Below, one piece after another: positions 35,456-42,902 of a stretch of 64,000 bases of DNA (its first letter is position 1; each line of letters begins with the position of its first letter). Source of the DNA: VRUE01 sp963837735 (GTDB lineage Bacteria > Actinomycetota > Thermoleophilia > Solirubrobacterales > 70-9); contig CAWIOM010000016.1 of the NCBI GenBank assembly GCA_963837735.1, positions 139,484 through 203,483 on the forward strand, read 5' to 3'. Position numbers and translations under genes: made by a program. The notes under the pieces are model-generated. The model was given only the letters and a program-made list of their open reading frames with translations. It was not told the DNA's origin and did no database searches.

Positions 35456-36744
35456 AGTTGCGGCGGGACAGCGACGCCGCGATCTCCGAGTATCGGCGGT
35501 CCTTCGGGTTCGCCCTCCGAGACGGCGACCCTGCAAAGGCCGAAGCAATCGCGGAGGAGGCGGTTCAAGCTGGAGTCAGCGTCGAGGTGTTCTACGCGAA
35601 GGTGATCGGCCCGGCGCAGGAATGGATCGGCGACCTCTGGCAACAAGATGAGGCTTCGGTCGCCGCCGAGCACCTTGCGACCACGATCAGCCAGGGGGTG
35701 ATGGCGCGGCTCTACCCGCATCTACTGAAGACCGAAATACGCTCCCGGGCAAAGGTGATGCTTGCCGCCGCCGAGGGCGAGCTGCACATTCTCGGCCTGC
35801 GGATGGTCGCCGACACGCTCGAGGGTGCCGGATTCGACGTGCGCAACCTGGGGGCGGACGTGCCGGTCGAGGCGGTGCTCGAAGCATGTCGAGTCCACGA
35901 ACCGGCCGCCCTCGGGCTCACCGTGAGCATGTGGCTGAACGTGCCGACCCTGATCCGCGAGATCGATGAGGTCGCGGCGTTGGATCGTCCTCCCGCCATC
36001 TTCGTGGGCGGCCGGGGAGTTGCCCGCGCGGCGGGCATCGGCCTCAATGTCCCAGTCGTGGCGGGGTGCGATGAGACCGTCGCAGAGGTCACCAGATTGA
36101 TCGACAGCGTCGACCGAGCGCCTCCGGTCGACGCTGAATTGATGGCACGGGTGCCCCTGCGCCGCTCCCGGCCAAGAAGCGACCGCAATGCGGAGGAAAC
36201 GGTCGCCGGCGCCTTCTCCGCGACAGCGCTGGTCGCGGCCGACTCGGCGCGGGAGGCGGCACGCGATGCCTACCGGCTGGAAGGGCTCGCGTACCGGGAT
36301 GCGCTCACGGGCCTTTGGAACCGCCGGGCCTACGACGATCGGATCGCCGAGCTCACCGACCAACCGGATGGCTCCGCGCTGATGCTCGACGTCGACGAAT
36401 TCAAGTCGATCAACGACGCCGTGGGCCACGAAGCGGGCGACGCCGTCCTCGTCGGGGTCGGAAAGGCGATCCTCGACAACCTCCGCCCGGGCGATTTCGG
36501 CGCGCGGTTCGGTGGCGACGAGTTCGTCGTCCTCCTTCCGGGACTGGATACGGACGAGGCGACCGAAATTGCCGAGCGGATCAGATCGGCCGTCGAGACA
36601 ACACTGCGGGATCCCCCGGTAACCGTGAGCATCGGCCTCGCCGGGCTCACCGACGACAGCCGCCGCACCGCGCTCTCGATCGACCAGGCCCTCTATGCGG
36701 CAAAGCGGGCCGGCCGCAACACCGTGACGAGCTGGGTGGCCTGA
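35452..36744 (+). CDS. Predicted B12-photoreceptor (CarH-like cobalamin-binding) diguanylate cyclase
   Basis: 430 residues. Residues 1-95 form a helical B12-binding_2-type bundle holding the W-x9-EH motif (W63, E73-H74) that in CarH-type photoreceptors caps adenosyl-cobalamin. A B12-binding domain follows (about 97-215) with EGELHILG, whose H112 would be the lower axial ligand. After a linker helix comes a GGDEF domain: RDALTGLWNRRAYDDRIAE, LMLDVDEFKSINDAVGHEAG and RFGGDEFVV (GGDEF 354-358). An inhibitory RxxD site (RPGD 345-348) sits five residues before GGDEF, so product inhibition by c-di-GMP is expected. Start is TTG 35452; an ATG at 35423 with CAGGAG opens a 10-codon frame ending across it, so the true N-terminus may be slightly longer with a lost base. 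Confidence 0.82.
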   Translation: MKLRRDSDAAISEYRRSFGFALRDGDPAKAEAIAEEAVQAGVSVEVFYAKVIGPAQEWIGDLWQQDEASVAAEHLATTISQGVMARLYPHLLKTEIRSRAKVMLAAAEGELHILGLRMVADTLEGAGFDVRNLGADVPVEAVLEACRVHEPAALGLTVSMWLNVPTLIREIDEVAALDRPPAIFVGGRGVARAAGIGLNVPVVAGCDETVAEVTRLIDSVDRAPPVDAELMARVPLRRSRPRSDRNAEETVAGAFSATALVAADSAREAARDAYRLEGLAYRDALTGLWNRRAYDDRIAELTDQPDGSALMLDVDEFKSINDAVGHEAGDAVLVGVGKAILDNLRPGDFGARFGGDEFVVLLPGLDTDEATEIAERIRSAVETTLRDPPVTVSIGLAGLTDDSRRTALSIDQALYAAKRAGRNTVTSWVA

Positions 36745-36748
36745 CCGG

Positions 36749-37057
36749 ATGTACGTATCCGTCTCCCATCTACGGGTCCCGCCGGAGCAGGCCTCCGATT
36801 TGGTCGCCGCATTCCGCAAAAGGCTCGGCCGGGTCGAGCGGCATGAGGGATTCCACGACCTTGAAGTGTGGCAATCGGATCGAGACGCCGGAGAGATCGT
36901 GATGGTGAGTCGCTGGCAGGACCGCGATTGCTTCAAGGCCTACATGAAGAGCAGGGACCACCGCGATTCCCACGATCGGATCCCCGCGGCCGTCAGGGAC
37001 GGCATCAAGCTGGAGGCCCTCGAGCACATGCATACCTACGACGTGGTCGCCCAGTGA
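36749..37057 (+). CDS. Antibiotic biosynthesis monooxygenase (ABM/IsdG-like) domain protein
   Basis: 102 residues, 4 bases after the cyclase stop. Dimeric ferredoxin-like alpha+beta fold pattern: MYVSVSHLRVPPEQASDLVA, FRKRLGRVERHEGFHDLEVW, EIVMVSRWQDRDCFKAYMKS, then RDHRDSH. The C-terminal F-x-x-Y/W-x-x-S-x-x-x-x-x-x-H arrangement resembles heme-degrading IsdG/HmoA, but the Trp of that triad is Tyr here and residue 7 is His, not Asn, so heme degradation is not implied. Could act on a quinone or polyphenol, or bind a tetrapyrrole. The stop overlaps the next start (GTGA), so it is coupled. Confidence 0.8.
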   Translation: MYVSVSHLRVPPEQASDLVAAFRKRLGRVERHEGFHDLEVWQSDRDAGEIVMVSRWQDRDCFKAYMKSRDHRDSHDRIPAAVRDGIKLEALEHMHTYDVVAQ

Positions 37058-37476
37058 ACGGCACCTCCCCTCCCGGGGGGGCCGCACCCCCCGCAGAGGC
37101 CTTTCACCCGGACGGTACCCCGATCGACCTGGGCGCCATCGCGCTGAGGATCTGCGAGCTCTACCGACGGGAGTTCCCTGACGAAGAGGAGCGCTACGGG
37201 GACGCCGGCGTCAAATGGTGCGTGCATGACAACCAGTACCTGCTGGGATGGGCGATTCAGGATGCTCGCGACGGAACGGTGCTGCTCAGCGATCAGACCA
37301 AGTGGCTGAACAGCGTCCTCGACAGCCGCGGGTTCCCGGCGGGTCGGCTGATGCGAAATCTCGAGATCGCCGCCGACGTGGCGGTCCAGAGCGCAGAGCT
37401 GGGAGAACTTGCGAAGCCCACCGGAGACGCCTTCAGGGACGCGGCGAAGGAGCTGCCTCCACCGCGCTCCACTTAG
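37054..37476 (+). CDS. Conserved-looking hypothetical protein
   Basis: GTG 37054 overlaps the stop of the ABM gene. 140 residues; a disordered Pro/Gly/Ala N-terminus of about 30 residues, then a compact helical domain (IALRICELYRREFPDEEERY, DAGVKWCVHDNQYLLGWAIQ, TKWLNSVLDSRGFPAGRLMR, NLEIAADVAVQSAELGEL). The cluster K-W-C-V-H-D-N with a Cys and a His, and several Trp, could be a ligand site, but I do not recognise the family. It may work with the cobalamin sensor because it sits in the same four-gene row. Confidence 0.72.
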   Translation: MNGTSPPGGAAPPAEAFHPDGTPIDLGAIALRICELYRREFPDEEERYGDAGVKWCVHDNQYLLGWAIQDARDGTVLLSDQTKWLNSVLDSRGFPAGRLMRNLEIAADVAVQSAELGELAKPTGDAFRDAAKELPPPRST

Positions 37477-37508
37477 AGAGCCGGCAAGCCCAGGCTAGGG
37501 TTGCGAGC

Positions 37509-38369
37509 ATGGAATCCAAGCCGATCGACCCGGGCGACTTCCGCGAGGCGCAGCACAGGCACTGGGACTCCGCTGCGGTGGGATGGATGCAGTGGAGCGA
37601 GTTCAATGACAGCGCAGACGGGCGGATCAGCGAGCGGCTGGTGGAGCTCGCCGGCGTGCAGTCGGGAAGCCGGGTCCTGGACGTCGCCGCCGGCTACGGC
37701 GAGCCGGCGCTCACCGCCGCGCGTAAGGCCGGCCCGGAGGGCCGCGTTGTGGCGACCGACATCTCCGCCGAGATGCTCGCGTTCGGGCGTGAGCGTGCGG
37801 CGGCGGCCGGCTTGGGCAACGTCGAGTTCATGGAGTCGGACGCCTCCAGCCTCGATTTTCCGCACGAGAGCTTCGACGCCGCCGTCTCGCGCTGGGGCAT
37901 CATCTTCGAGCCCGATGCGGAGGCCGCCGCGGGGCGCATCCGGGGCTTCCTCAAGCCGGGCGCGCGAATCGCGATCGCCTCATGGGGCGAGCCCGACCAG
38001 GTCCCCTTCCTCTCGATTCCGATGAGGACGACGAGGGAGCGGCTGAACGTGCCCCCGCCCCCGCCCGGAACGCCCGGGCCCCTCTCCCGGCCCACCCCCG
38101 CCGCGATCGGCGGGCTGCTCGAAGGAGGTGGGTTCTCGAACGTCGCGGTGGAGCAGGACGAGGTCATCTTCGAGTTCGACTCCCCGGAGCACTTCACCGC
38201 TTACGTCAGGGCGATCTCCGCCCCGATCCGGGCAATGATCGAGCAGCACGCAGGCGAGGCCCAGGAGGAGGCCTGGGACGCGATCACGCAGGCCGCAGCG
38301 GAAGCGGGGGGCGGCTCGAAGCCGCTGATCTTCTCGAACGTTGTGCTGCTCGCCTCTGCAACCGCCTAG
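37509..38369 (+). CDS. SAM-dependent class I methyltransferase
   Basis: 286 residues from ATG 37509. Motif I VLDVAAGYGEPALTAA (about 57-72), motif post-I VVATDISAEMLAFGRE (acidic residue binds the ribose), motif II NVEFMESDASSLDFPHES, motif III FLKPGARIAIASWG. UbiE/COQ5-like small-molecule methyltransferase. The C-terminal part with IGGLLEGGGFSNVAVEQDEV is a normal cap. Last gene of the four-gene row (photoreceptor, ABM, hypothetical, methyltransferase); 32 bases from the preceding stop. The substrate is unknown. The stop overlaps the convergent gene by four bases (CTAG). Confidence 0.87.
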   Translation: MESKPIDPGDFREAQHRHWDSAAVGWMQWSEFNDSADGRISERLVELAGVQSGSRVLDVAAGYGEPALTAARKAGPEGRVVATDISAEMLAFGRERAAAAGLGNVEFMESDASSLDFPHESFDAAVSRWGIIFEPDAEAAAGRIRGFLKPGARIAIASWGEPDQVPFLSIPMRTTRERLNVPPPPPGTPGPLSRPTPAAIGGLLEGGGFSNVAVEQDEVIFEFDSPEHFTAYVRAISAPIRAMIEQHAGEAQEEAWDAITQAAAEAGGGSKPLIFSNVVLLASATA

Positions 38370-39931
38370 CGGTGGATCAGCAGCTTGCCGTGCCGGTGAA
38401 CCGGGCGCCCGCCCGGCGGCGCGATCCATACGTCGAGCCTGCTCTTCAGCTTGCGATGACGGCGCAGTAGCTTGCGGCCGGGCTTCGTCAGGCGGGCGAC
38501 GACGAGCCGCTTGCCCCCGGCGCGCTTGACCAGGGCCCGGGCGAGGACTCGCTTACCCTTCCTCACCACCGCGCGCACGCGGCCGCAGCGAGCCGAGCAG
38601 GCGACGCGTGCGACCGTCAGCTTCCCGTGGCGCAGCCGTGCTTGCCGGAACAGCTTGGCGTGCGCGCCGACCTTCGCCGGCGGCGCGGCCGACGGCGTCG
38701 GGACCGACCCACCCGCAGCCGCGGTAGCCGCGCCGCAGTTCGAGTTGCCGCCGGTGCCGGGAGTCGCGCCGCCCGCGTCGGGCTGGAGCGTCAACCGAAG
38801 CCGGTCGATTTCCTTCGAGCCCTCTTTGACGATCGGGATCGTCACGTTGCCGGAGGCGCCGTCGCTGTAGGGGTTGCCGTACATTTCGGCGTATTCGTCG
38901 ATCACGGCGGCGTACTGCTCGCAGGTCGGGAAGGGAGAGAGCGACCCGCGGGCGTGGCCGAAGGCGGGCTGGTTGAAGCCCACGTCGCAGTACGAGTAGG
39001 GGCCGCTGGTCATGCGGTTGAAGGGGGCGCAGAAGTCGAGCGCGTCGTTGCCGTAGACACCGTCCCAGTAGCCGGCCATGAAGCCGACTAGGACGTCGTG
39101 GCGGATCTGCCCTTCGAGGTTGTTGGGCGTGCCTTTGCCGCTGTAGACATTTTCGATCAGTTCGCCGCCGGGCATCGTGAACGTCGGCGGAGCGGTCCCG
39201 GCGTCCGGCCCTTCGGCGCTGCCGCTCAGGGTGATCGAGCCGTCGGCGGCGAAGGTGCCGGAGTAGCTGGAGTAGGTGTGCAGGTTCGGGGGGGCGTTGA
39301 AGGTGCTGTGCAGGTGGATCGTCTTGCCCGCCAGCGAGCGCACGTAATCGCCGAGATCGGGATACGCGGCGGACTCGATCGGCGAGAGCACGCGGATGAT
39401 TTCCCCGCCGCTGCGGATCGTCGATTCCGGCCCGCCCGGGATCCCCTGCAGGGCGGAGAAGATCGTGTCGGAGTTGGCGGAGGCGAGTTCGGACACGTGT
39501 TCGCCGCCGTCGAAGGTGTCGAGCCGCATGCCGATCGCGAACTGTTCGAGCGCGGTCAGGTTGGCCACGTCGCCGTCGGCAGGGGTCAGGGTCATCTCGA
39601 TCCAGTCGAACCGCGTCGACGAGTGGAAGTCGATCGGTTCGGTCGCCCCCTGCGGACCGTAGGCGACCAGGACGCGGCCCGAGATCAGCTTTTGGACATC
39701 CAGCATCAGGGTCGAGCCCGGGGCGGAGCCGAGTTCGATCGGTGTGTTGCTGGAATGTCCGGTCACGTCGTAGTTCCCCGGGTTGGCCGTGTACGGCGTG
39801 ATCCAGGCTTGCTTGCCGCTGTCGTTGACGACTTCGAGCTGCAGCGCCGGCGCAGCGCTCGGCAGGGCGAGCAGGGCGAGGATGGCGGTGAGCAGCAGCG
39901 GGCGGAGCAGCGGCAGCGGGCGGGATCGCAT
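38366..39931 (-). CDS. Secreted GH64 / thaumatin-like beta-1,3-glucanase-type protein with C-terminal basic domain
   Basis: ATG 39931 starts a signal peptide (PLLRPLLLTAILALLALPSA). Mature protein: LEVVNDSGKQAWITPYTANP, IELGSAPGSTLMLDVQ, STRFDWIEMTLTPADGD, FAIGMRLDTFD, PDLGDYVRSLAGKTIHLHST, FMAGYWDGVYGNDALDFCAP, YSYCDVGFNQPAFGHARGS, CEQYAAVIDEYAEMYGNPYS. These fit the thaumatin-like fold of laminaripentaose-producing GH64 enzymes, which cut fungal-type beta-1,3-glucan. The exact catalytic Glu/Asp cannot be checked here. A Gly/Pro linker leads to a C-terminal domain of about 110 residues rich in Arg/Lys (LTVARVACSARCGRVRAVVR, KPGRKLLRRHRKLKSRLDVW), similar to the end of the 33273 protein. 521 residues. 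Confidence 0.72.
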   Translation of the reverse strand: MRSRPLPLLRPLLLTAILALLALPSAAPALQLEVVNDSGKQAWITPYTANPGNYDVTGHSSNTPIELGSAPGSTLMLDVQKLISGRVLVAYGPQGATEPIDFHSSTRFDWIEMTLTPADGDVANLTALEQFAIGMRLDTFDGGEHVSELASANSDTIFSALQGIPGGPESTIRSGGEIIRVLSPIESAAYPDLGDYVRSLAGKTIHLHSTFNAPPNLHTYSSYSGTFAADGSITLSGSAEGPDAGTAPPTFTMPGGELIENVYSGKGTPNNLEGQIRHDVLVGFMAGYWDGVYGNDALDFCAPFNRMTSGPYSYCDVGFNQPAFGHARGSLSPFPTCEQYAAVIDEYAEMYGNPYSDGASGNVTIPIVKEGSKEIDRLRLTLQPDAGGATPGTGGNSNCGAATAAAGGSVPTPSAAPPAKVGAHAKLFRQARLRHGKLTVARVACSARCGRVRAVVRKGKRVLARALVKRAGGKRLVVARLTKPGRKLLRRHRKLKSRLDVWIAPPGGRPVHRHGKLLIHR

Positions 39932-40073
39932 GCAGGACCAATCGACAGCCCGGCTCCGCTCCTTGAGCAACGGGGCCCAGCCCGCCGCGCCAGGAGAAAT
40001 TCCGGACCAGATCCCACTCCCGCCCAAGATCAGGCAAGATCACGGAACCCCTGGATCTGCCCGGAATCTCGAA

Positions 40074-40150
40074 TGCGCCCGACGAGAATCGAACTCGCGA
40101 CCTTCGGCTTGAAAGACCGACGGCCAGCCGCATCAGGACGGGGCTTGCGC
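40074..40150 (-). tRNA. tRNA-Glu-like sequence (anticodon TTC), 5' part degenerate; possible attachment-site remnant
   Basis: The minus strand gives a good 3' half: anticodon stem TCGGT/GCCGA with loop CTTTCAA (TTC), variable AGGTC, T-arm GCGAG-TTCGATT-CTCGT, acceptor CGGGCGC and discriminator A. The 5' half is poor: GCGCAAG pairs with only four or five of seven acceptor bases, and the D-arm lacks a normal stem and the GG of the loop in place. Either a diverged tRNA or the 3' fragment left by an element that integrated in a tRNA gene. Confidence 0.45.
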
Positions 40151-40253
40151 GTTTTTTGAGACGGAGATGAGACGGACGCGCAATTCGGCGATGATCATCC
40201 TGCTGGCAGCCGAGCCTCAGCCCCGGGGCTCGTGTCTCATCCCACGCATGCGC

Positions 40254-40283
40254 CTACGACATTTCGTGTCGTAAATGTCGTAG
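40254..40283. repeat. Perfect 11-bp inverted repeat
   Basis: CTACGACATTT (40254-40264), 8-base centre, AAATGTCGTAG (40273-40283). No T-run follows, so a terminator is unlikely; an operator or recombination site fits better. Confidence 0.8.
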
Positions 40284-40306
40284 GGAAAGAGAGGGGGGTC
40301 AACCTC

Positions 40307-40500
40307 TCATTCCGAATCAGGGGTCTCCGGCAACAGCATGAGCGCTGCCTCAATCTCCGCATAGCGATTGTCGAAGGTCCTTTTGGTCATCAGCTCGCGT
40401 AATGCGCCATGGATGTCGGGTTCGCTCGCGTTCAGGATGTCGATCATGTCGTCCAGAAATCGGTGTGCGGCGATCGGTGCGGAGCTCCCCGGGCGCCAGG
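40307..40500 (-). pseudogene. C-terminal fragment of an unrecognised protein
   Basis: Open minus-strand frame ending in TGA 40307-40309 with well-formed acidic helical sequence: AHRFLDDMIDILNASEPDIH, GALRELMTKRTFDNRYAEIE, AALMLLPETPDSE. No start with a ribosome site is seen; the first ATG is 40447 (46 residues). Upstream the frame runs into the large hairpin at 40487-40534. It may be a truncated gene end or a small gene. Confidence 0.35.
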
Positions 40501-40534
40501 AGAACGGGAAAGGTCTCCTCTGTGGCGCCCGGGG
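40487..40534. repeat. Long two-part hairpin
   Basis: Outer stem CCCCGGGCGCC (40487-40497) pairs with GGCGCCCGGGG (40524-40534); an inner stem GGAGA (40499-40503) pairs with TCTCC (40514-40518) around a 10-base loop. Not followed by a T-run. Could be a mobile-element end, a REP-like element or a structured RNA. Confidence 0.75.
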
Positions 40535-40908
40535 GCCCTGCGGCCTCAGCAGGTGGAGGCGATCGACAGAAGTAGACCGCTCCCCTGCCTCGGAGTACTG
40601 GCTTGGCGCCTCCCGGATAGGGAGTTCCGGGGGCTCCGGTGTGCTGGCCGGCCCTCGCCCAAGAGAGAGATCAAGAGCGAGGGGTAGCCTTCTCCCCCGA
40701 CGTAGGTCGTGGGGAAGCCTTGGTAGATCGGAATCGAGGTCAACTCAAGCTCAGCCCTTTGGCGTGCAGGCGCGGACGATCTCGCCTCCAAGCTTTTCGT
40801 TATTGGTGAAGACCGCTTCGGCGTCCGCCGATAGGAAAGCACAAAACGGACTCAACGGCAAGTTGCCTTTTCTGAAGATAAATAGCACTGCCTGAACCGG
40901 CGCCGAGT

Positions 40909-40938
40909 TCACCTTTCCTTCAGAAAGGTATCTACTAT
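40909..40938 (+). promoter_or_regulatory. Possible promoter with overlapping palindrome upstream of the double TetR gene
   Basis: TACTAT (40933-40938) is a fair -10. The region where -35 and spacer lie holds the palindrome ACCTTTC-CTTCA-GAAAGGT (40911-40929), which would suit an autorepressor. The leader to ATG 41124 is about 180 bases. The -35 is weak. Confidence 0.3.
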
Positions 40939-41123
40939 CCGCTAGGACGGTTTGCAGGCGCAGGATACGGTGGGGTGGCGAGTGATTGCCGGCGGCGCGG
41001 GAGGTTTGGTGGAGCGGCGAGCAGGCGAGCGCCGGTCTTGGTGACGAGGAGGTCCTACAATGAGCGCGGGCCGGAAGGGAAACCGACCCGAAGTAGGAGG
41101 CGCTCGGGCGAGAGAGAGGGCGA

Positions 41124-42482
41124 ATGCCGTTGAGCGAAGCTGAGAAAGTGGCGGATGCGGCGGTCCGCACCCCGTGGGGAGATGCCTCGGAGCTGAGGCA
41201 GCGACGGCTCCATCCGGGCGCCGGCACGCCGCCCGAGGAGGTTACGCGCAGCCAGCGCGAGCGCCTCTACGGTGCGATCGTCGCGCTCAGCTCTGAGCAG
41301 GGCTTTGAGGCGACGACGGTCGCCGACGTACTGACGCTGAGCGGCGTCTCGCGCAGCGCCTTCTATGAGCACTTCGCCAACAAGGCCGAGTGCCTGACCG
41401 AGGCGGCGAGCGAGCTGATCGAATCGGCGCTCGGGGCGTTGGGGCCAGCGGAGGAAGACGGCGATCGGCCCGCGGCGCAGTCGGCCTTCGAGGCGTTCTT
41501 CGCACTCCTGGCCTCCCAGCCGGCGGCGGCACGGGTCTGCTTCGTCGACCTGCACGCGGCGGGAGAGGCGGGCGAGGCGATCGGCGAGCGCGGCGAGCAG
41601 GCCCTGGCCTCGAGGGTCGAAGCGCTGGGCGGATGGCCGGGCGATCAAGAGATCGACCCCGAGCTGGTGCGGGCGTTGGTTGCCGGGCTGTGCAAGCTGA
41701 TCCACACTCGCCTCACCCGCGAAGAGGCGGCTGAGCTGGAGGGCCTGGCGCCCGAGCTCTGGCAATGGCTGGCGAGCGTCGCGCCGCCGCCCGGGCCGCT
41801 GGCGGTGCCGCGGCGGGCGCGGGCGAGCGCCGGGGGAGCCTTTGCGGGCTACACGCCGAGCGAACGGATCGCGCGGGCGGTGGCGGAGGTGATCGCCGAA
41901 AATGGCTATGGGGCGATGAGCACCGATGACATCGCGGCCCGCGCGGCGATCTCGCTGAGCACCTTCTATGAGCACTTCGCCGACAAAAGCGACGCGGTCC
42001 TGGGGGCGCTGGAGATGAGCGGCGCCCAGGTGGTGGCGCTGGCGGTGCCGGCGGCGCGGCGGGCCGGCGATTGGCAGCAGGGCGTGCGGGCGCTCTATGA
42101 GGCGATCTGCGCCTACTTCGCCGCCGAGCCGGCGATGGCCGAGCTGGCGCTGGTCGGCGTCTACGGCGCCGGCGCGGCGGCGCTCGAGCGGCGCGACCGG
42201 GTTATCGATTCGCTGGCGGCAATGCTGGCGCCGGGCTTCGAGGAGAACCCGTCCGCGCCGGCCGTGAGCGCCGAGGCGATCGCGGCGACGGTCTACGCAT
42301 TGATGCGCGAGCAGGTGCGGCGCTTGGGACCGGAGAGCCTCGGCGCCGTGGTGCCGCTCGCCACCTACATCACCCTGGTCTCCTTCGTCGGGCCCGAGCG
42401 GGCACTGGCGGTCGCCAACGGCGAGCGCGGCGCCAAACACCTAGTCTCGAAGGCTGGCCCGCGTCGGGCGCGAAGACGGTGA
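41124..42482 (+). CDS. Tandem TetR-family regulator (two TetR modules in one chain)
   Basis: 452 residues from ATG 41124 (GAGAGAGG upstream). Module 1: helix-turn-helix AIVALSSEQGFEATTVADVL, TLSGVSRSAFYEHFANKAEC near residues 50-95, then a ligand domain. Module 2: VAEVIAENGYGAMSTDDIAA, RAAISLSTFYEHFADKSDAV near 250-295, again with a ligand domain. Both have the hallmark FYEHFA(N/D)K. A single chain with two DNA-binding heads could bind a two-box operator or loop DNA without dimerising. The ending is Arg-rich (GPRRARRR). No neighbour is obviously its target; the decayed toxin-antitoxin remnant lies just downstream. Confidence 0.88.
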   Translation: MPLSEAEKVADAAVRTPWGDASELRQRRLHPGAGTPPEEVTRSQRERLYGAIVALSSEQGFEATTVADVLTLSGVSRSAFYEHFANKAECLTEAASELIESALGALGPAEEDGDRPAAQSAFEAFFALLASQPAAARVCFVDLHAAGEAGEAIGERGEQALASRVEALGGWPGDQEIDPELVRALVAGLCKLIHTRLTREEAAELEGLAPELWQWLASVAPPPGPLAVPRRARASAGGAFAGYTPSERIARAVAEVIAENGYGAMSTDDIAARAAISLSTFYEHFADKSDAVLGALEMSGAQVVALAVPAARRAGDWQQGVRALYEAICAYFAAEPAMAELALVGVYGAGAAALERRDRVIDSLAAMLAPGFEENPSAPAVSAEAIAATVYALMREQVRRLGPESLGAVVPLATYITLVSFVGPERALAVANGERGAKHLVSKAGPRRARRR

Positions 42483-42495
42483 GGATCAGGATGCG

Positions 42496-42594
42496 ATGCG
42501 TCAACGGGCGAAGACGCGAACGACCGTTACCCTCAACCAGGATGTGATCTGCGCCGTCAAGCGCCGTCAAGATCAGAGCGGCACGCAGCGGTAG
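42496..42594 (+). pseudogene. Ribbon-helix-helix antitoxin remnant
   Basis: MRQRAKTRTTVTLNQDVICA then VKRRQDQSGTQR and a stop; 32 residues. The R-T-T-V-T-L-N-Q-D-V pattern is the beta strand and first helix of RHH antitoxins (normally about 70-85 residues). It is cut short after the first helix. With the PIN fragment 170 bases downstream it looks like a decayed VapBC-type pair. Confidence 0.5.
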
Positions 42595-42762
42595 GCGCAA
42601 CTCCGAGATGATCGAGGACAGCCCGCGTCGCGACCTCGGTCTTGGGGCCCTCGAGGAGGCCTGGGCGGGTCAAGTCGGCACCAGAGGCCGAGGCAATGGA
42701 GCTCGCCGAGGCTGATCTGCACGCGATGCGCAGGGAGAGGCGGGCGGTTCTGACCCCCAATC

Positions 42763-42900
42763 GACGACTATGTGATCGCCGTCCCCCAGGCCAATGACGC
42801 CACCCTTGTCTGCGCTGACAGGCACCTGCTCGGCCTCACGGACGAGGCCCGGATCTACTCAGCGGCCGACTTCCTGGCCGCCCTCGGCAGATATCCCGGT
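42763..42900 (+). pseudogene. PIN-domain toxin C-terminal remnant
   Basis: Plus-strand frame reads DDYVIAVPQANDATLVCADR, HLLGLTDEARIYSAADFLAA L. This is the C-terminal half of a VapC-like PIN nuclease: an acidic pair before an Ala/Ile helix, then ATLV-x-ADRH-x-LGL and a final helix. The N-terminal half with the first catalytic Asp is gone, and no natural stop occurs before the convergent TetR gene, into which it runs. Confidence 0.6.
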
Positions 42901-42902
42901 CC

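Larger units (their letters stand above)
40151..41123. other. Gene-poor stretch with palindromes and small coding fragments
   Basis: No full gene is supported. It holds two strong inverted repeats (40254-40283, 40487-40534), a fragment ending at 40307, another minus-strand fragment ending at 40751 (ADAEAVFTNNEKLGGEIVRA) without a start, an AT-richer part near 40800-40960 and a likely promoter for the double TetR gene. This composition differs from the dense coding around it and suggests foreign or decayed DNA. Confidence 0.6.

Noticed and set aside
40081..40140. tRNA-Ser on the plus strand (loop CTTGAAA).
   Set aside because: The T-arm TTCGATT is only in the right place on the minus strand, where the anticodon is TTC.
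40751..41227. Minus-strand gene of about 158 codons.
   Set aside because: Only the last 45 residues look protein-like; the rest is antisense to the TetR start and its promoter. Kept as a fragment in the description of the stretch.
42496..42900. A working VapBC toxin-antitoxin pair.
   Set aside because: The antitoxin stops after 32 residues and the PIN part lacks its N-terminal catalytic half.
40151..42902. Prophage or active integrative element.
   Set aside because: No integrase, excisionase, structural or conjugation gene is visible; only a remnant signature remains.
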